NCBI RefSeq assembly: GCF_000022605.2
Contig: NC_013454.1
Coordinates: 186,001 to 250,000 of the forward strand
Source of the DNA: Blattabacterium sp. (Blattella germanica) str. Bge
Lineage (GTDB): Bacteria > Bacteroidota > Bacteroidia > Flavobacteriales > Blattabacteriaceae
Reading direction: 5' to 3'
Length of the DNA stretch: 64,000 nucleotides
Positions 18,281-28,307 of the stretch are shown piece by piece. Each line of letters begins with the position of its first letter. Within the stretch, counting starts at the first letter, position 1. The notes beneath the pieces are model-generated. The model had not been told where the DNA came from. It worked only from the letters and a program-made list of their open reading frames with translations, and searched no databases. Made by a program: the position numbers and the translations under genes.

Positions 18281-20023
18281 ATGAGTGGTTTATTTGCTTT
18301 TAGCAAAAAATATTGTCAAAGATACAAATTACGTTTGTGTGTAGGTTTTTTATTGATTCTAATATCAAATATTTTAACTTTACTTCCTATTCCTTATATA
18401 GGAAAGTCTATTAACACAATCAAAAATTTATTTATTAGTTTTTCAAATGCATCAAATTCTTTTGATTTAAAAAAAGAAATTTGTGTTTATGCCAGTATTA
18501 TATTAATAGTCCCAATTATTGGAGGTTTTGTGAAATATCATATGCGACAATGTATTATAACTACATCTAGAATGATAGAGTTTGATATAAAAAATGAAAT
18601 TTTTTCACATTATCAAAAATTGAGTTTATCTTTTTACAAAAAAAACTCAACAGGTGATTTAATGAATAGATTGACGGAAGATGTTTCTTTTATAAGACAA
18701 TACATAGGTCCTGGAATAATGTATTTTGTAAATCTTGTTGTTCTTTTTTTCATGGTTTTTGTACAAATGTTACGAATTAATAAAACTCTAACTTTTTATG
18801 TTATTTTACCCATTCCTATTCTTTTTATTTCCATTTATTATATAAGTGTTTCTATCACTAAAAGAAGCGAGAAAGTTCAAAATTATCAATCTCTTATATG
18901 TTCTTTTATTCAAGATACTTTTTCTGGAATTCATGTTATTAAATCATTTGTTGCAGAACCTTTTTTTCAAAATCAACATAAGAGAATCATATCTGAGTAT
19001 CAAAAAAAAAATATAGAATTAGCAAAAGTAGATACTATTTTATCTTCTGTTATAATATTTTTTATAGGAACTAGTCATTTATTGATTCTTTTTTTTGGAG
19101 GAAAAAAATATTTTGAAGGAGAAATTAAAGAAATAGGGACTATAGCTGAGTTTTTAACATATATTAATATTTTGATTTTTCCTTTTATTATATTGGGATG
19201 GGTGGTTTCTATTGTAGAAAGAGCAAAGGTCTCACGAATTCGCATAAGTGAATTTTTAAAAGAAAAACCAGAAATTTTTAATAAAAATTCGAAAAAGATG
19301 GAAATTTTTGGAAAAGTTCAATTTAAAAATGTTAGTTTCATTTATTATGAAAATAATGAAAATAAAAATAATGTAAAAAATAAAAGTCATTATACAATTA
19401 GTAAAATATCTTTTACTATTATGAAAGGGGAAACTTTGATTTTAACAGGAGAAACAGGATCGGGAAAAACTACTATAGGAAGATTGATTTCACGTTTGTA
19501 TGATCCATATAAAGGAGAAATATTAATAGATAATTTATCTTTAAAAAATCATAATTTATATGATTTTAGAAATAACATAGGTTATGTTCCTCAAGAATCT
19601 TTTCTTTTTTCGGATTCAATTTATAATAATATTGCTTTAGGAAGTATAAAAAAAGTAACTCCATGTAAAGTGTATGAAGCAGCAAGAAAAGCTGTAATAG
19701 AAGATGAAATCTTAAATTTTAAGAATGGATATGATACAGTTATAGGAGAAAGAGGAATTACTTTATCAGGAGGACAAAAACAAAGAATCTGTATAGCAAG
19801 AGCTCTTATAAGAAATCCCAAAATTCTTATATTTGATGATAGTTTTTCTGCTATAGATCAGAAAACTAGAAAATTAATTATTCGTTATATAAAAGAAGGA
19901 ATGAGAAATAGTACCATTATTATTATTACCCATGATACTTCTTATATATCTGATTTTAATTTATTTATTGTCTTAAAAGATGGAAAAATATCAAAAATAG
20001 AACATCATAACATTTTATTATAG
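18281..20023 (+). CDS. MsbA-like ABC transporter, fused permease and ATPase
   Basis: 580 residues: a six-helix exporter domain (about 1-320) followed by a nucleotide-binding domain. Walker A is GETGSGKTT, the signature is LSGGQKQR, Walker B is ILIFDDSFSAID and the H-loop is IIITHDT. Half-size type IV exporters of this kind move lipids, lipid A precursors or peptides; lptE and kdsC in this window make an envelope-lipid substrate plausible but not shown. A promoter sits directly before the ATG. Confidence 0.9.
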   Translation: MSGLFAFSKKYCQRYKLRLCVGFLLILISNILTLLPIPYIGKSINTIKNLFISFSNASNSFDLKKEICVYASIILIVPIIGGFVKYHMRQCIITTSRMIEFDIKNEIFSHYQKLSLSFYKKNSTGDLMNRLTEDVSFIRQYIGPGIMYFVNLVVLFFMVFVQMLRINKTLTFYVILPIPILFISIYYISVSITKRSEKVQNYQSLICSFIQDTFSGIHVIKSFVAEPFFQNQHKRIISEYQKKNIELAKVDTILSSVIIFFIGTSHLLILFFGGKKYFEGEIKEIGTIAEFLTYINILIFPFIILGWVVSIVERAKVSRIRISEFLKEKPEIFNKNSKKMEIFGKVQFKNVSFIYYENNENKNNVKNKSHYTISKISFTIMKGETLILTGETGSGKTTIGRLISRLYDPYKGEILIDNLSLKNHNLYDFRNNIGYVPQESFLFSDSIYNNIALGSIKKVTPCKVYEAARKAVIEDEILNFKNGYDTVIGERGITLSGGQKQRICIARALIRNPKILIFDDSFSAIDQKTRKLIIRYIKEGMRNSTIIIITHDTSYISDFNLFIVLKDGKISKIEHHNILL

Positions 20024-20072
20024 AATTTTTAAAAAAATTGATATTGAATAATCATCCTACATTTTTTTTGTT

Positions 20073-20080
20073 TAGATTTG
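20073..20080 (+). promoter_or_regulatory. TAnnTTTG -7 element upstream of the DUF3276 gene
   Basis: TAGATTTG matches TAnnTTTG exactly and ends 28 bases before the ATG at 20109. No well-spaced -33 TTG is evident. Confidence 0.42.
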
Positions 20081-20108
20081 CTTTATTAGGATTATAATAT
20101 TTTTTGAA

Positions 20109-20507
20109 ATGGACGAAAAAGAAAATATCAAAGAAAGAAATGAAATTTGTTCACGAACTTTAAAAACTGGTAGTCGAACTAATTTTTTTGATGCGAGAGA
20201 AACAAGAGCTGGTGATTATTATTTGACTATTACTGAAAGTAAGAAAAATTTTTCTGAAACAGGAGAAGTTACTTATAAAAAACACAAAATTTATTTGTAT
20301 AAGGAGGATTTTTCAAAATTCCAAAGTATACTTGATGATATGATTCGATTTATTATTAATGAAAAGGGAAGAGAAGTGATTTCAGAACGTCATCAAAAAG
20401 ATTTTAAAAATCATACAACATATAATCAAAATCAAGAAATAAAAGACGTTCAAAAAAAAACATCAGAAGTAAAGAATTTCACAAATATTAATTTTGAGGA
20501 TATTTAA
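20109..20507 (+). CDS. DUF3276 (PUR-alpha-like) nucleic-acid-binding protein
   Basis: 132 residues. The central part (RTNFFDARETRAGDYYLTITE through YKEDFSKFQSILDDMIRFI) matches the Bacteroidota DUF3276 family, related to the single-strand nucleic-acid-binding PUR repeat. The charged tail after residue 90 is low complexity. The molecular role is unknown; RNA or ssDNA binding is inferred from the fold. Confidence 0.85.
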   Translation: MDEKENIKERNEICSRTLKTGSRTNFFDARETRAGDYYLTITESKKNFSETGEVTYKKHKIYLYKEDFSKFQSILDDMIRFIINEKGREVISERHQKDFKNHTTYNQNQEIKDVQKKTSEVKNFTNINFEDI

Positions 20508-20512
20508 TAAAA

Positions 20513-20533
20513 AACTTACTTATTTATTAAGTT
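20513..20533 (+). terminator. Weak terminator-like hairpin after the DUF3276 gene
   Basis: AACTTA and TAAGTT form a 6-bp stem 6 bases after the stop, preceded by an A-run and followed by GTTTTTA. Weak and A/T-rich, but in the right place before kdsC. Confidence 0.35.
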
Positions 20534-20568
20534 GTTTTTATTAGGGATTTAGGATATGATAGATAGAT

Positions 20569-21069
20569 ATGGAGAACTATATGAATATAATGAATGATAT
20601 TAATACTTTCATATTTGATGTAGATGGAGTATTAACAAATTGTACTTTGAATTTATTTCCAGATGGGAACATGGTTCGTCAAATGTTTGCTAAAGATGGA
20701 TATGCTATGCAGTTGGCAAAAAAAAAAGGGTATAATTTGTGTATTATTACAAGGGGATCAGATTTAATGGTTTTTAGACGTTTAAGAGGTTTAAATATCC
20801 GTTATATTTATCAAGGAGTTGATAATAAAAAGAAATATTTGGATGAATATTGTAATGTTTTAAATATTACTAAGAAAAAAGTTCTTTATATGGGAGATGA
20901 TATTCCTGATATTGAAATTATGAAATCTGTAGCTTTGCCTTGTTCTCCAATAGATGCGGTCCAAGAAGTTAAAGATATATCTAAATATGTTTCTCCGAAA
21001 AAAGGAGGAAGAGGATGCGTTCGAGATGTAATTGAGAAAACTTTGAAAGTTCAAAAAAATTGGTTTTAA
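20569..21069 (+). CDS. kdsC: 3-deoxy-D-manno-octulosonate 8-phosphate phosphatase, HAD family
   Basis: HAD phosphatase without a cap domain, 166 residues, matching KdsC. Motif I is FDVDGVLT (nucleophile Asp and general-acid Asp), motif II lies in CIITRG, and motifs III and IV in KKVLYMGDDIPDIEIM. It removes phosphate from KDO-8-P to give KDO for lipid A core. Without kdsA or kdsB in view, the substrate is inferred. An A10 tract (20718-20727) lies in the LAKKKG codons. ATG at 20569 or 20581 could be the start. Confidence 0.85.
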   Translation: MENYMNIMNDINTFIFDVDGVLTNCTLNLFPDGNMVRQMFAKDGYAMQLAKKKGYNLCIITRGSDLMVFRRLRGLNIRYIYQGVDNKKKYLDEYCNVLNITKKKVLYMGDDIPDIEIMKSVALPCSPIDAVQEVKDISKYVSPKKGGRGCVRDVIEKTLKVQKNWF

Positions 21070-21074
21070 AAAAA

Positions 21075-21107
21075 AATAGTGTCCTGTAAAAAGACACTAT
21101 TTTTTTT
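21075..21107. terminator. Bidirectional Rho-independent terminator between kdsC and groL
   Basis: AATAGTGTC (21075-21083) pairs with GACACTATT (21093-21101) around a CTGTAAAAA loop. A-runs on the left and T-runs on the right put a U-tract after the stem in either direction. It serves the convergent genes kdsC (+) and groL (-). Confidence 0.8.
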
Positions 21108-21119
21108 TCTATTATTTTT

Positions 21120-22769
<1,650 letters not shown>

Positions 22770-22795
22770 TCAATTTTTTTTAATGAATTAACAAA

Positions 22796-23074
22796 TTATA
22801 TGATAGCTATTACATCAGATTCTCTCATAATGAGATATTCTTCCCCTTCCCATTTCAATTCTGTTCCAGAATATTTTCCGTATAAAACTCTATCTCCTTC
22901 TTTTAGAATCATCGGTTCATCCTTTTTTCCTTTTCCTACCGCAATTATAGTTCCTTTTTGTGGTTTTTCTTTTGCAGTATCAGGAATAATAATGCCTGAA
23001 GCTGTTTTTGTTTCAGCAGGATCAGGTTGTACTAGAACACGATCTGCTAAAGGTTTAATCTTTACTTCCACCAT
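22796..23074 (-). CDS. groS: Co-chaperonin GroES (10 kDa)
   Basis: 92 residues starting [18 protein letters not shown], with the mobile loop around [18 protein letters not shown] and the roof segment. It caps the GroEL ring. It is first gene of the groS-groL operon, with its own 117-base upstream region after secG that carries a sigma-54-like element and inverted repeats. Confidence 0.98.
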   Translation of the reverse strand: MVEVKIKPLADRVLVQPDPAETKTASGIIIPDTAKEKPQKGTIIAVGKGKKDEPMILKEGDRVLYGKYSGTELKWEGEEYLIMRESDVIAII

Positions 23075-23113
23075 ATTTTAAATAATTTTTAATTAATGAT
23101 ACTAACCGTCCAG

Positions 23114-23131
23114 TAGCCAAAAACATGCCAA
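23114..23131 (-). promoter_or_regulatory. Sigma-54-like -24/-12 promoter of groS-groL
   Basis: On the minus strand the sequence reads TTGGCATG-TTTT-TGGCT: GG at 23129-23128 and GC at 23117-23116, exactly 10 bases apart. It matches the sigma-54 consensus YTGGCACG-N4-TTGCW at 7 of 8 bases and then 4 of 5. The predicted start is near 23104, 30 bases before the groS ATG. No TAnnTTTG element is present in this gap. Confidence 0.5.
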
Positions 23132-23172
23132 ATGAAAAATTATTGAATTTTTTTCATTTAACATTCTTTAAA

Positions 23173-23194
23173 TGTCATTATGACATATGTGTCA
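23173..23194. promoter_or_regulatory. TGTCA/TGACA inverted repeats upstream of groS
   Basis: TGTCAT-T-ATGACA (23173-23185) is a perfect palindrome around one base, and TGACA-TATG-TGTCA (23181-23194) overlaps it. They lie about 45-65 bases upstream of the -24 element, where an activator could bind. The second repeat overlaps the secG stop codon. Confidence 0.45.
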
Positions 23195-23431
23195 ATGTTT
23201 TGATCTTACAAAAAAATTGAAAAATAAAGTTAAAAAGAATATAACAATGGATAAAAACCAAGTAACATTTTCTAAAAATGTATTTGTCCTTTTAATTCCA
23301 AAAAATCTGAAATTTTTTTCCATAAAAATTTGATTAATACTTTCTTTTTTAGGACTTTGTATTAGTATAATTAATATAAGTAGTAAAGACATTATAACAA
23401 TAAAAAATCCAATAATAGATGTAGCTTTCAT
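23192..23431 (-). CDS. secG: Preprotein translocase subunit SecG
   Basis: 79 residues with two membrane segments (about 3-24 and 55-75) and the short conserved stretch LIQSPKKE between them. It is part of SecYEG in the inner membrane. The start overlaps the lptE stop by 4 bases (ATGA). The position lptE-secG-groS is conserved in Flavobacteriia. Confidence 0.9.
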   Translation of the reverse strand: MKATSIIGFFIVIMSLLLILIILIQSPKKESINQIFMEKNFRFFGIKRTNTFLENVTWFLSIVIFFLTLFFNFFVRSKH

Positions 23432-23919
23432 TTTTCAATTCTTATATTATTTTCGTTAAATATTTTATGATACACTTGAACAGTAAGTTTTTCTATAATT
23501 CTGTCAATGGGTTTTTCTAGAAATAAGTCTTTTTTATGAGAAAAATCTTCTGAAATAACAAAACATTCTTCCCAATTTTTTTCTGGTTCAAAATTATCTC
23601 TATAATATATTTTCGCTGTTATTTGAATTTTTTTAAATGGACAATTTTTCATGGAAGTAATTGTATAATTTAAAAATATTCCTTCTAAAACAGCATCTCC
23701 ATCTTTGAACACTAAATTAGAAGGATTACGTTTCATAATATAATCTTCTATATATCTTTTGAAATCAAAAGCAACAGATCTTCTGGGTAAATTTATTTTT
23801 TCTGAGAAATTTCCTATTTCTATCGTTTTTTTGATATCAAAAAATGAAGAAAAAGAAGGATGGTAACAACTAGTAATAGTTAAAAATATGAAAATAAAAA
23901 TTAATTTTTTATAAGCCAT
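23428..23919 (-). CDS. lptE: LptE-like outer-membrane lipoprotein
   Basis: 163 residues with a lipoprotein signal peptide ([18 protein letters not shown]; the lipobox Cys is residue 18) and a domain matching the LptE family of Bacteroidota ([20 protein letters not shown], then [10 protein letters not shown]). LptE plugs LptD during lipopolysaccharide insertion. Its presence suggests some outer-membrane glycolipid assembly persists. The start overlaps the end of the sigma-54 activator gene by 11 bases. Confidence 0.82.
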   Translation of the reverse strand: MAYKKLIFIFIFLTITSCYHPSFSSFFDIKKTIEIGNFSEKINLPRRSVAFDFKRYIEDYIMKRNPSNLVFKDGDAVLEGIFLNYTITSMKNCPFKKIQITAKIYYRDNFEPEKNWEECFVISEDFSHKKDLFLEKPIDRIIEKLTVQVYHKIFNENNIRIEK

Positions 23920-25150
23920 ATTGTTTAATTTTTCTATATAGTGTTCTTTCTGAAATCCCTAATTCTTTAGCTGTTTTTCTTCTCTTTCCATTATTTTTTT
24001 TTAAGGCTTTTTGAATAAACTCTATTTCTTTTTTTTGTAAAGAAAAAGAAGATAATTCATTTTTTGAAGAATCGTCTTCCACTTCTTCATAGTCAAAATC
24101 GTCTTCTGAAGAAGGTTTAGAAGAATCTTCCAATTGAAAAATTGAATTTTCTCTTTTATGAATAATTTTTCCAAAAACTTTTTCCATGAGTTGTTGATTT
24201 TCTTCAATAAATCTTGCATTTGGATGATTTTTTATTAATTGAAAAGTAATATTTTTCAAATCATTCAAATTTTTTTTCATATCAAACAAAATTTTATATA
24301 AAAAATCTCTTTCCCTAGAAAGACCTTGGAAAAAAGTTTCATTATGAGAAAATGATATTGAAGGAATATTTTCTGGAATGTATTCTTTCAATTTTTCTAC
24401 AGATATTTCACGTTTTGTTTCTACCACAGAAATTTGTTCTGTAAGATTTTTTAACTGCCTGATATTTCCTGGCCAAGAATAATTTTCTATATACTTCAAA
24501 GATTCTTCAGTTAGTGTGATGGGAGGCATATGATATTTTTCAGCAAAATCATTGGAAAATTTTTTGAATAAAAACTTAATATCATTTTTACGAAATCGTA
24601 AAGGAGGAACATTAATTTGCACGGTGTTAAGACGATAATACAAATCCTCTCTAAATTTTCCTTTTTGTATAGATTCTATCATATTTAAATTGGTAGCAGC
24701 AACAATTCGTATATTGGTCTTTTGAATTTTAGAAGATCCCACTTTAATGAATTCCCCCGATTCCAGAATTCTAAGAAGACGAACTTGTGTTGTTAAAGGA
24801 AGTTCTCCTACTTCATCTAAAAATATAGTACCTCCATGAACTCCTTCAAAATAACCCTTCCGCATACTTGTAGCACCTGTAAAAGATCCTTTTTCATGTC
24901 CAAAAAGTTCACTATCAATAGTCCCTTCTGGAATCGCTCCACAATTAACCGCAATGTAAGAATGATGTTTTCTGGAAGAGAACTGATGAATAATCTTAGG
25001 TATAAATTCTTTTCCAACCCCACTTTCTCCAAGCACTAATACTGATATATCAGTAGCAGCTACTTGAATTGCTTTTTCTAAGGCTCTATGTAAGGCATAA
25101 TCATATCCAATGATTCCAAATTTTTGTTTTATATTTTGGATAGATTCCAT
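23909..25150 (-). CDS. Sigma-54-dependent transcriptional activator (AAA+ with Fis-type HTH, no receiver domain)
   Basis: 413 residues. The AAA+ domain begins almost at the N-terminus: Walker A GESGVGKE (41-48), the sigma-54 contact loop GSFTGA (88-93, the GAFTGA motif), Walker [10 protein letters not shown] (109-117) and [11 protein letters not shown] central linker with an acidic stretch (about 345-370) leads to a Fis-type helix-turn-helix at the C-terminus ([19 protein letters not shown]). No receiver or GAF domain is present, so activity may be set by expression or by a partner, as with PspF. It lies three genes upstream of groS in one leftward run. Confidence 0.93.
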   Translation of the reverse strand: MESIQNIKQKFGIIGYDYALHRALEKAIQVAATDISVLVLGESGVGKEFIPKIIHQFSSRKHHSYIAVNCGAIPEGTIDSELFGHEKGSFTGATSMRKGYFEGVHGGTIFLDEVGELPLTTQVRLLRILESGEFIKVGSSKIQKTNIRIVAATNLNMIESIQKGKFREDLYYRLNTVQINVPPLRFRKNDIKFLFKKFSNDFAEKYHMPPITLTEESLKYIENYSWPGNIRQLKNLTEQISVVETKREISVEKLKEYIPENIPSISFSHNETFFQGLSRERDFLYKILFDMKKNLNDLKNITFQLIKNHPNARFIEENQQLMEKVFGKIIHKRENSIFQLEDSSKPSSEDDFDYEEVEDDSSKNELSSFSLQKKEIEFIQKALKKNNGKRRKTAKELGISERTLYRKIKQYGL

Positions 25151-25154
25151 ATTT

Positions 25155-26516
25155 TTATTTTTTTACATCCCTATAAATTTTTCCAATTAAAGTTGCAGAC
25201 GTGGTTTCCGTGATTTGTATATGTGTAAAATCTCCTATTTTATAAGATTGTTTCGGAAATACCACTACTAGATTTTGCGTATTTCTTCCATACCAATATT
25301 GACAATTTTTTTTTGATTCTCCTTCTATTAAAATTTCTTGAACTTTTCCCAAGTATTCTTTCATTCTAAATGAGGAGTGATTTCTTTGCAAATCTATAAT
25401 TTCTTTCAATCGTTTTTTTTTCACGTCTTTAGGAACATTATCTTGTAAATTTCTATATGCATAAGTTCCAGGTCTAGGAGAATAAGAAAACATGTAACCG
25501 TAATTATATTGAATTTTATTCATCAAATCAATAGTATCTTGATGATCTTTTTCTTCTTCATTACAAAAACCAGTCATAATATCATGAGATATAGAACATT
25601 CAGGTATTATGGTTCTGATTCGGTTTACTAAAGAAAGATATTTTTCACGTGTATATTTTCTGTTCATTAATCTTAGTATTTTGTTACTTCCAGATTGAAC
25701 GGGTAAATGAATATGCTTACAAATATTTGGATGTTTAGAAATTATTTCTAAAACTTTATCCGACATGTCATGAGGATTAGATGTAGAAAATCTTATTCTC
25801 ATTGAGGGAATTTCTAAAGCTAAAAGATTTAACAATTCAGAAAAACCTATAGTAATAAACCCTTTAGACCATCGATAAGAATCGACATTTTGTCCTAAAA
25901 GAGTAATTTCTTTATATCCATTTTGATACAAATGTTTACATTGCTCTATTATAGAATACGGACTGCTACTTCTTTCTCTTCCTCTGGTAAAAGGAACGAT
26001 ACAAAATGTACACATGTTATCACATCCTCTAGTTATACTTAAAAAGGTTGTTACTTTTTTTTGATTTAAATAAAATGGTTGGATGTCTGAATATGTTTCG
26101 TTTTTTTGATGATTCAAGTGTAAGGATTTTTTTCCATCCATGGCATAACGAATAAAATCCGATATTTTTTTATAGGAGTTTGGATTTACAAAAAAATCTA
26201 TTTTTTTTTCTTCTATAAGAAAATTTATAATTTTTTTAGATAAACACCCTATGACACCAAATAAGGTTTTTTTTTTCTTTTTAAGAAATTGTAATTGTTC
26301 CAATCTTTTTTTTAGAGTTAATTCTGCTTTTTCTCGAATAGAACAAGAATTGAATAAAATAATATCTGCTTTCTCTAAATTATTGGATAAAACAAATCCA
26401 TCATTGGATAAAATTGAAATAACTATTTCACTGTCAGATAAATTCATTTGACATCCATAATTTTCAATATAAAAACTTTGATTCAATTTTTTTTGATTTT
26501 TATTTTTTTCCATCAT
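25155..26516 (-). CDS. miaB: tRNA-2-methylthio-N6-dimethylallyladenosine synthase
   Basis: Radical SAM methylthiotransferase that turns i6A37 into ms2i6A37. The N-terminal UPF0004 domain keeps three cysteines (in [14 protein letters not shown] and GCLSKK) for the auxiliary cluster. The radical SAM motif is GCDNMCTFC, and a C-terminal TRAM domain follows. 453 residues is normal; ATG at 26513 is an equally good start. It ends 4 bases before the sigma-54 activator gene, so they are probably one transcript. Confidence 0.96.
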   Translation of the reverse strand: MMEKNKNQKKLNQSFYIENYGCQMNLSDSEIVISILSNDGFVLSNNLEKADIILFNSCSIREKAELTLKKRLEQLQFLKKKKKTLFGVIGCLSKKIINFLIEEKKIDFFVNPNSYKKISDFIRYAMDGKKSLHLNHQKNETYSDIQPFYLNQKKVTTFLSITRGCDNMCTFCIVPFTRGRERSSSPYSIIEQCKHLYQNGYKEITLLGQNVDSYRWSKGFITIGFSELLNLLALEIPSMRIRFSTSNPHDMSDKVLEIISKHPNICKHIHLPVQSGSNKILRLMNRKYTREKYLSLVNRIRTIIPECSISHDIMTGFCNEEEKDHQDTIDLMNKIQYNYGYMFSYSPRPGTYAYRNLQDNVPKDVKKKRLKEIIDLQRNHSSFRMKEYLGKVQEILIEGESKKNCQYWYGRNTQNLVVVFPKQSYKIGDFTHIQITETTSATLIGKIYRDVKK

Positions 26517-26547
26517 GTGTTATTTTTAAAATAAAGGTAAAAATAAA

Positions 26548-26562
26548 ATGACATAATGTCAT
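26548..26562. promoter_or_regulatory. Perfect palindrome ATGACAT-A-ATGTCAT upstream of miaB
   Basis: A 15-base perfect palindrome around one base, located 32 bases upstream of the miaB start and overlapping the pncB stop codon. The half-sites TGAC-N5-GTCA equal those upstream of dnaK. It may be an operator for the miaB / sigma-54 activator transcript. Confidence 0.4.
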
Positions 26563-27731
26563 AAATGAAGAATTTTTTTAGCAAAAAAAATCATATTTTT
26601 TTTCCCGGTTGATTTTTCTTCAACATTAGAAAGTTTTACTACTGAAATCCATTTTTCTTCTGGAAGAGCTTTAACCATTTTGATTACAATATTCATAGAA
26701 GGAACTCCGACATCATTCGTAAAATTGGTTCCTATTCCAAAACATGGATAAATTTTTTTTTTGCAAAAAGAAGAAATAGAAGCCACTTTATATGGATCAA
26801 GATTATCTGAAAATACAATTTTTTTTTTGATAGGATTTATTTTAAACTTTTTATAGTGATTTATAGCTTCTTTTGCAAAATTAATAGGATCTCCACTGTC
26901 ATGTCTGATCCCTCTAAAAGTATTAGCAAGTTTCTTGTTAAAATTTTTGAAAAAAACAGAAGATGTATATGTATCAGATAAAGCGATTCCTAAATTACCT
27001 TTGTAAATATTTAACCAATTTTCCATAGCAATGCGATCTGCTATGTCGAATCCATATTTAGCCGCATGAAACATAATCCATTCATGTCCCTGGGTCCCTA
27101 TCGGTTTGATTGAAAAAATATGAGATAAATGAACATTACTGCTTCCCATAAAAAATGGAGGTCGTTCCTCCGTAAGGATTTTTAAAACCAATTTATGAAC
27201 TCGATAAGAATATCTTCTTCTTGTTCCAAATTCTCCAATTTTAACTTTTAATTTTTTATATTTTTTCAGTTTTTCTTTAGTCAGAATAATAATTTTTTTA
27301 TCAGATAAACGTTTTTTTCCTGTTAATTTATAATATAATTCTGAGATAATAGCCATTAAAGGGACTTCCCATAATATAGTACGACTCCATAATCCTTCTA
27401 TATTCATTTTTATATTTTTTCCCTTTTGATATACATTTACTTCTTTTGGATTATATTGATATTTGTTTAAAAAATCTAGATAAGAAGAATCTAAATATGG
27501 ACAATATTTTTCTAAATAGATTCTTTCTTCATTTGAAAGTTTTAAATAAGCCATTTCATTCAAATTTTCTTTCAATATTTTAGCAAAGTTTTTTGGAAAA
27601 GAATGTTTTCCTCTATTAATAAACTCATATTTAGCTTTTGCTGATGGAAATAATTTTATTACAGCATTTTGCATAGTAAATTTATAAAAATCATTGTCCA
27701 ATAATGATGATATAATAGAAAAATTATTCAT
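26559..27731 (-). CDS. pncB: Nicotinate phosphoribosyltransferase
   Basis: Converts nicotinate and PRPP to nicotinate mononucleotide in NAD salvage. Family motifs: NDFYKFTMQNAV at the N-terminus, GTRRRYSYRVH mid-protein, and RGIRHDSGDP for phosphate binding. 390 residues is normal. It implies nicotinate uptake from the host or recycling. It is transcribed away from the RRM-protein gene. Confidence 0.95.
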   Translation of the reverse strand: MNNFSIISSLLDNDFYKFTMQNAVIKLFPSAKAKYEFINRGKHSFPKNFAKILKENLNEMAYLKLSNEERIYLEKYCPYLDSSYLDFLNKYQYNPKEVNVYQKGKNIKMNIEGLWSRTILWEVPLMAIISELYYKLTGKKRLSDKKIIILTKEKLKKYKKLKVKIGEFGTRRRYSYRVHKLVLKILTEERPPFFMGSSNVHLSHIFSIKPIGTQGHEWIMFHAAKYGFDIADRIAMENWLNIYKGNLGIALSDTYTSSVFFKNFNKKLANTFRGIRHDSGDPINFAKEAINHYKKFKINPIKKKIVFSDNLDPYKVASISSFCKKKIYPCFGIGTNFTNDVGVPSMNIVIKMVKALPEEKWISVVKLSNVEEKSTGKKNMIFFAKKILHL

Positions 27732-27800
27732 TAAAAGAATTCTTTAAAACCAATTCATAAAAAATTTTTAATATAATATAAAAAAATGTAAAATTTATAT

Positions 27801-27812
27801 ATACCTAGGTAT
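27801..27812. promoter_or_regulatory. Palindrome ATACCTAGGTAT between pncB and the RRM gene
   Basis: A 12-base perfect palindrome, the most GC-containing element in an otherwise A/T spacer. It is about 70 bases upstream of pncB and 63 bases upstream of the RRM gene's -7 element. It could be an operator for either gene. Confidence 0.35.
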
Positions 27813-27874
27813 GTATGAATAAATACGTTTGAGTTTAAGTAGTATATTTTTCTTTTTTAGAAAAAATATTTCTC

Positions 27875-27882
27875 TAAATTTG
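27875..27882 (+). promoter_or_regulatory. TAnnTTTG -7 element of the RRM protein gene
   Basis: TAAATTTG matches TAnnTTTG exactly and ends 24 bases before ATG 27907. Its position supports that ATG as the start rather than the upstream in-frame TTG at 27829. Confidence 0.5.
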
Positions 27883-27906
27883 CTTTTAAAACAATTTACT
27901 TTTAAT

Positions 27907-28179
27907 ATGGACAATACGAAATTATACGTAGGGAACTTATCTTATGATATGACAGAACAAGAATTGAAAAAATATTTTGAATCTATAGGAGAGGTCACTC
28001 ATGCTAAGATAATTTTTGACGAATCTACATCTAACAAAAGAAGCAAAGGTTTCGGATTCATAGAAATGTCTAATGAGGAAAATGCGAAACAAGCTATAGA
28101 GAAATTAAATGGGACAGAGTTTATGGGAAGAAATATTATTGTATCTGCAGCTAGACCTAGAACTAGGAAAGATTATTAG
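27907..28179 (+). CDS. Small RRM-type RNA-binding protein
   Basis: 90 residues forming a single RRM. RNP2 is LYVGNL at residues 5-10 and RNP1 is KGFGFIEM near residue 46, followed by a short basic tail. These proteins are common in Bacteroidota and cyanobacteria and bind single-stranded RNA, often in cold or stress responses; no target is known here. The upstream in-frame extension is low-complexity Phe/Leu and lies before the promoter, so it was excluded. Confidence 0.92.
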   Translation: MDNTKLYVGNLSYDMTEQELKKYFESIGEVTHAKIIFDESTSNKRSKGFGFIEMSNEENAKQAIEKLNGTEFMGRNIIVSAARPRTRKDY

Positions 28180-28307
28180 TCTTCATTTTTGAATTATTTA
28201 TGTACATACGCTTACATCTGTTTTTTTGTTTTTTTAAAAAAATAACGATTAATGATATCTCAATATGAAATAACAACGATATTTAATGTCATATATCAAA
28301 CTAATCT

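Noticed and set aside
27829..27906. N-terminal extension of the RRM protein from TTG 27829
   Set aside because: Low-complexity Phe/Leu, and the promoter element at 27875 lies inside it; ATG 27907 fits the RRM N-terminus.
28205..28245. T7-G-T7-A7 run upstream of dapA as a terminator
   Set aside because: It would fold with almost no loop and has no GC stem, and is better seen as simple A/T sequence.
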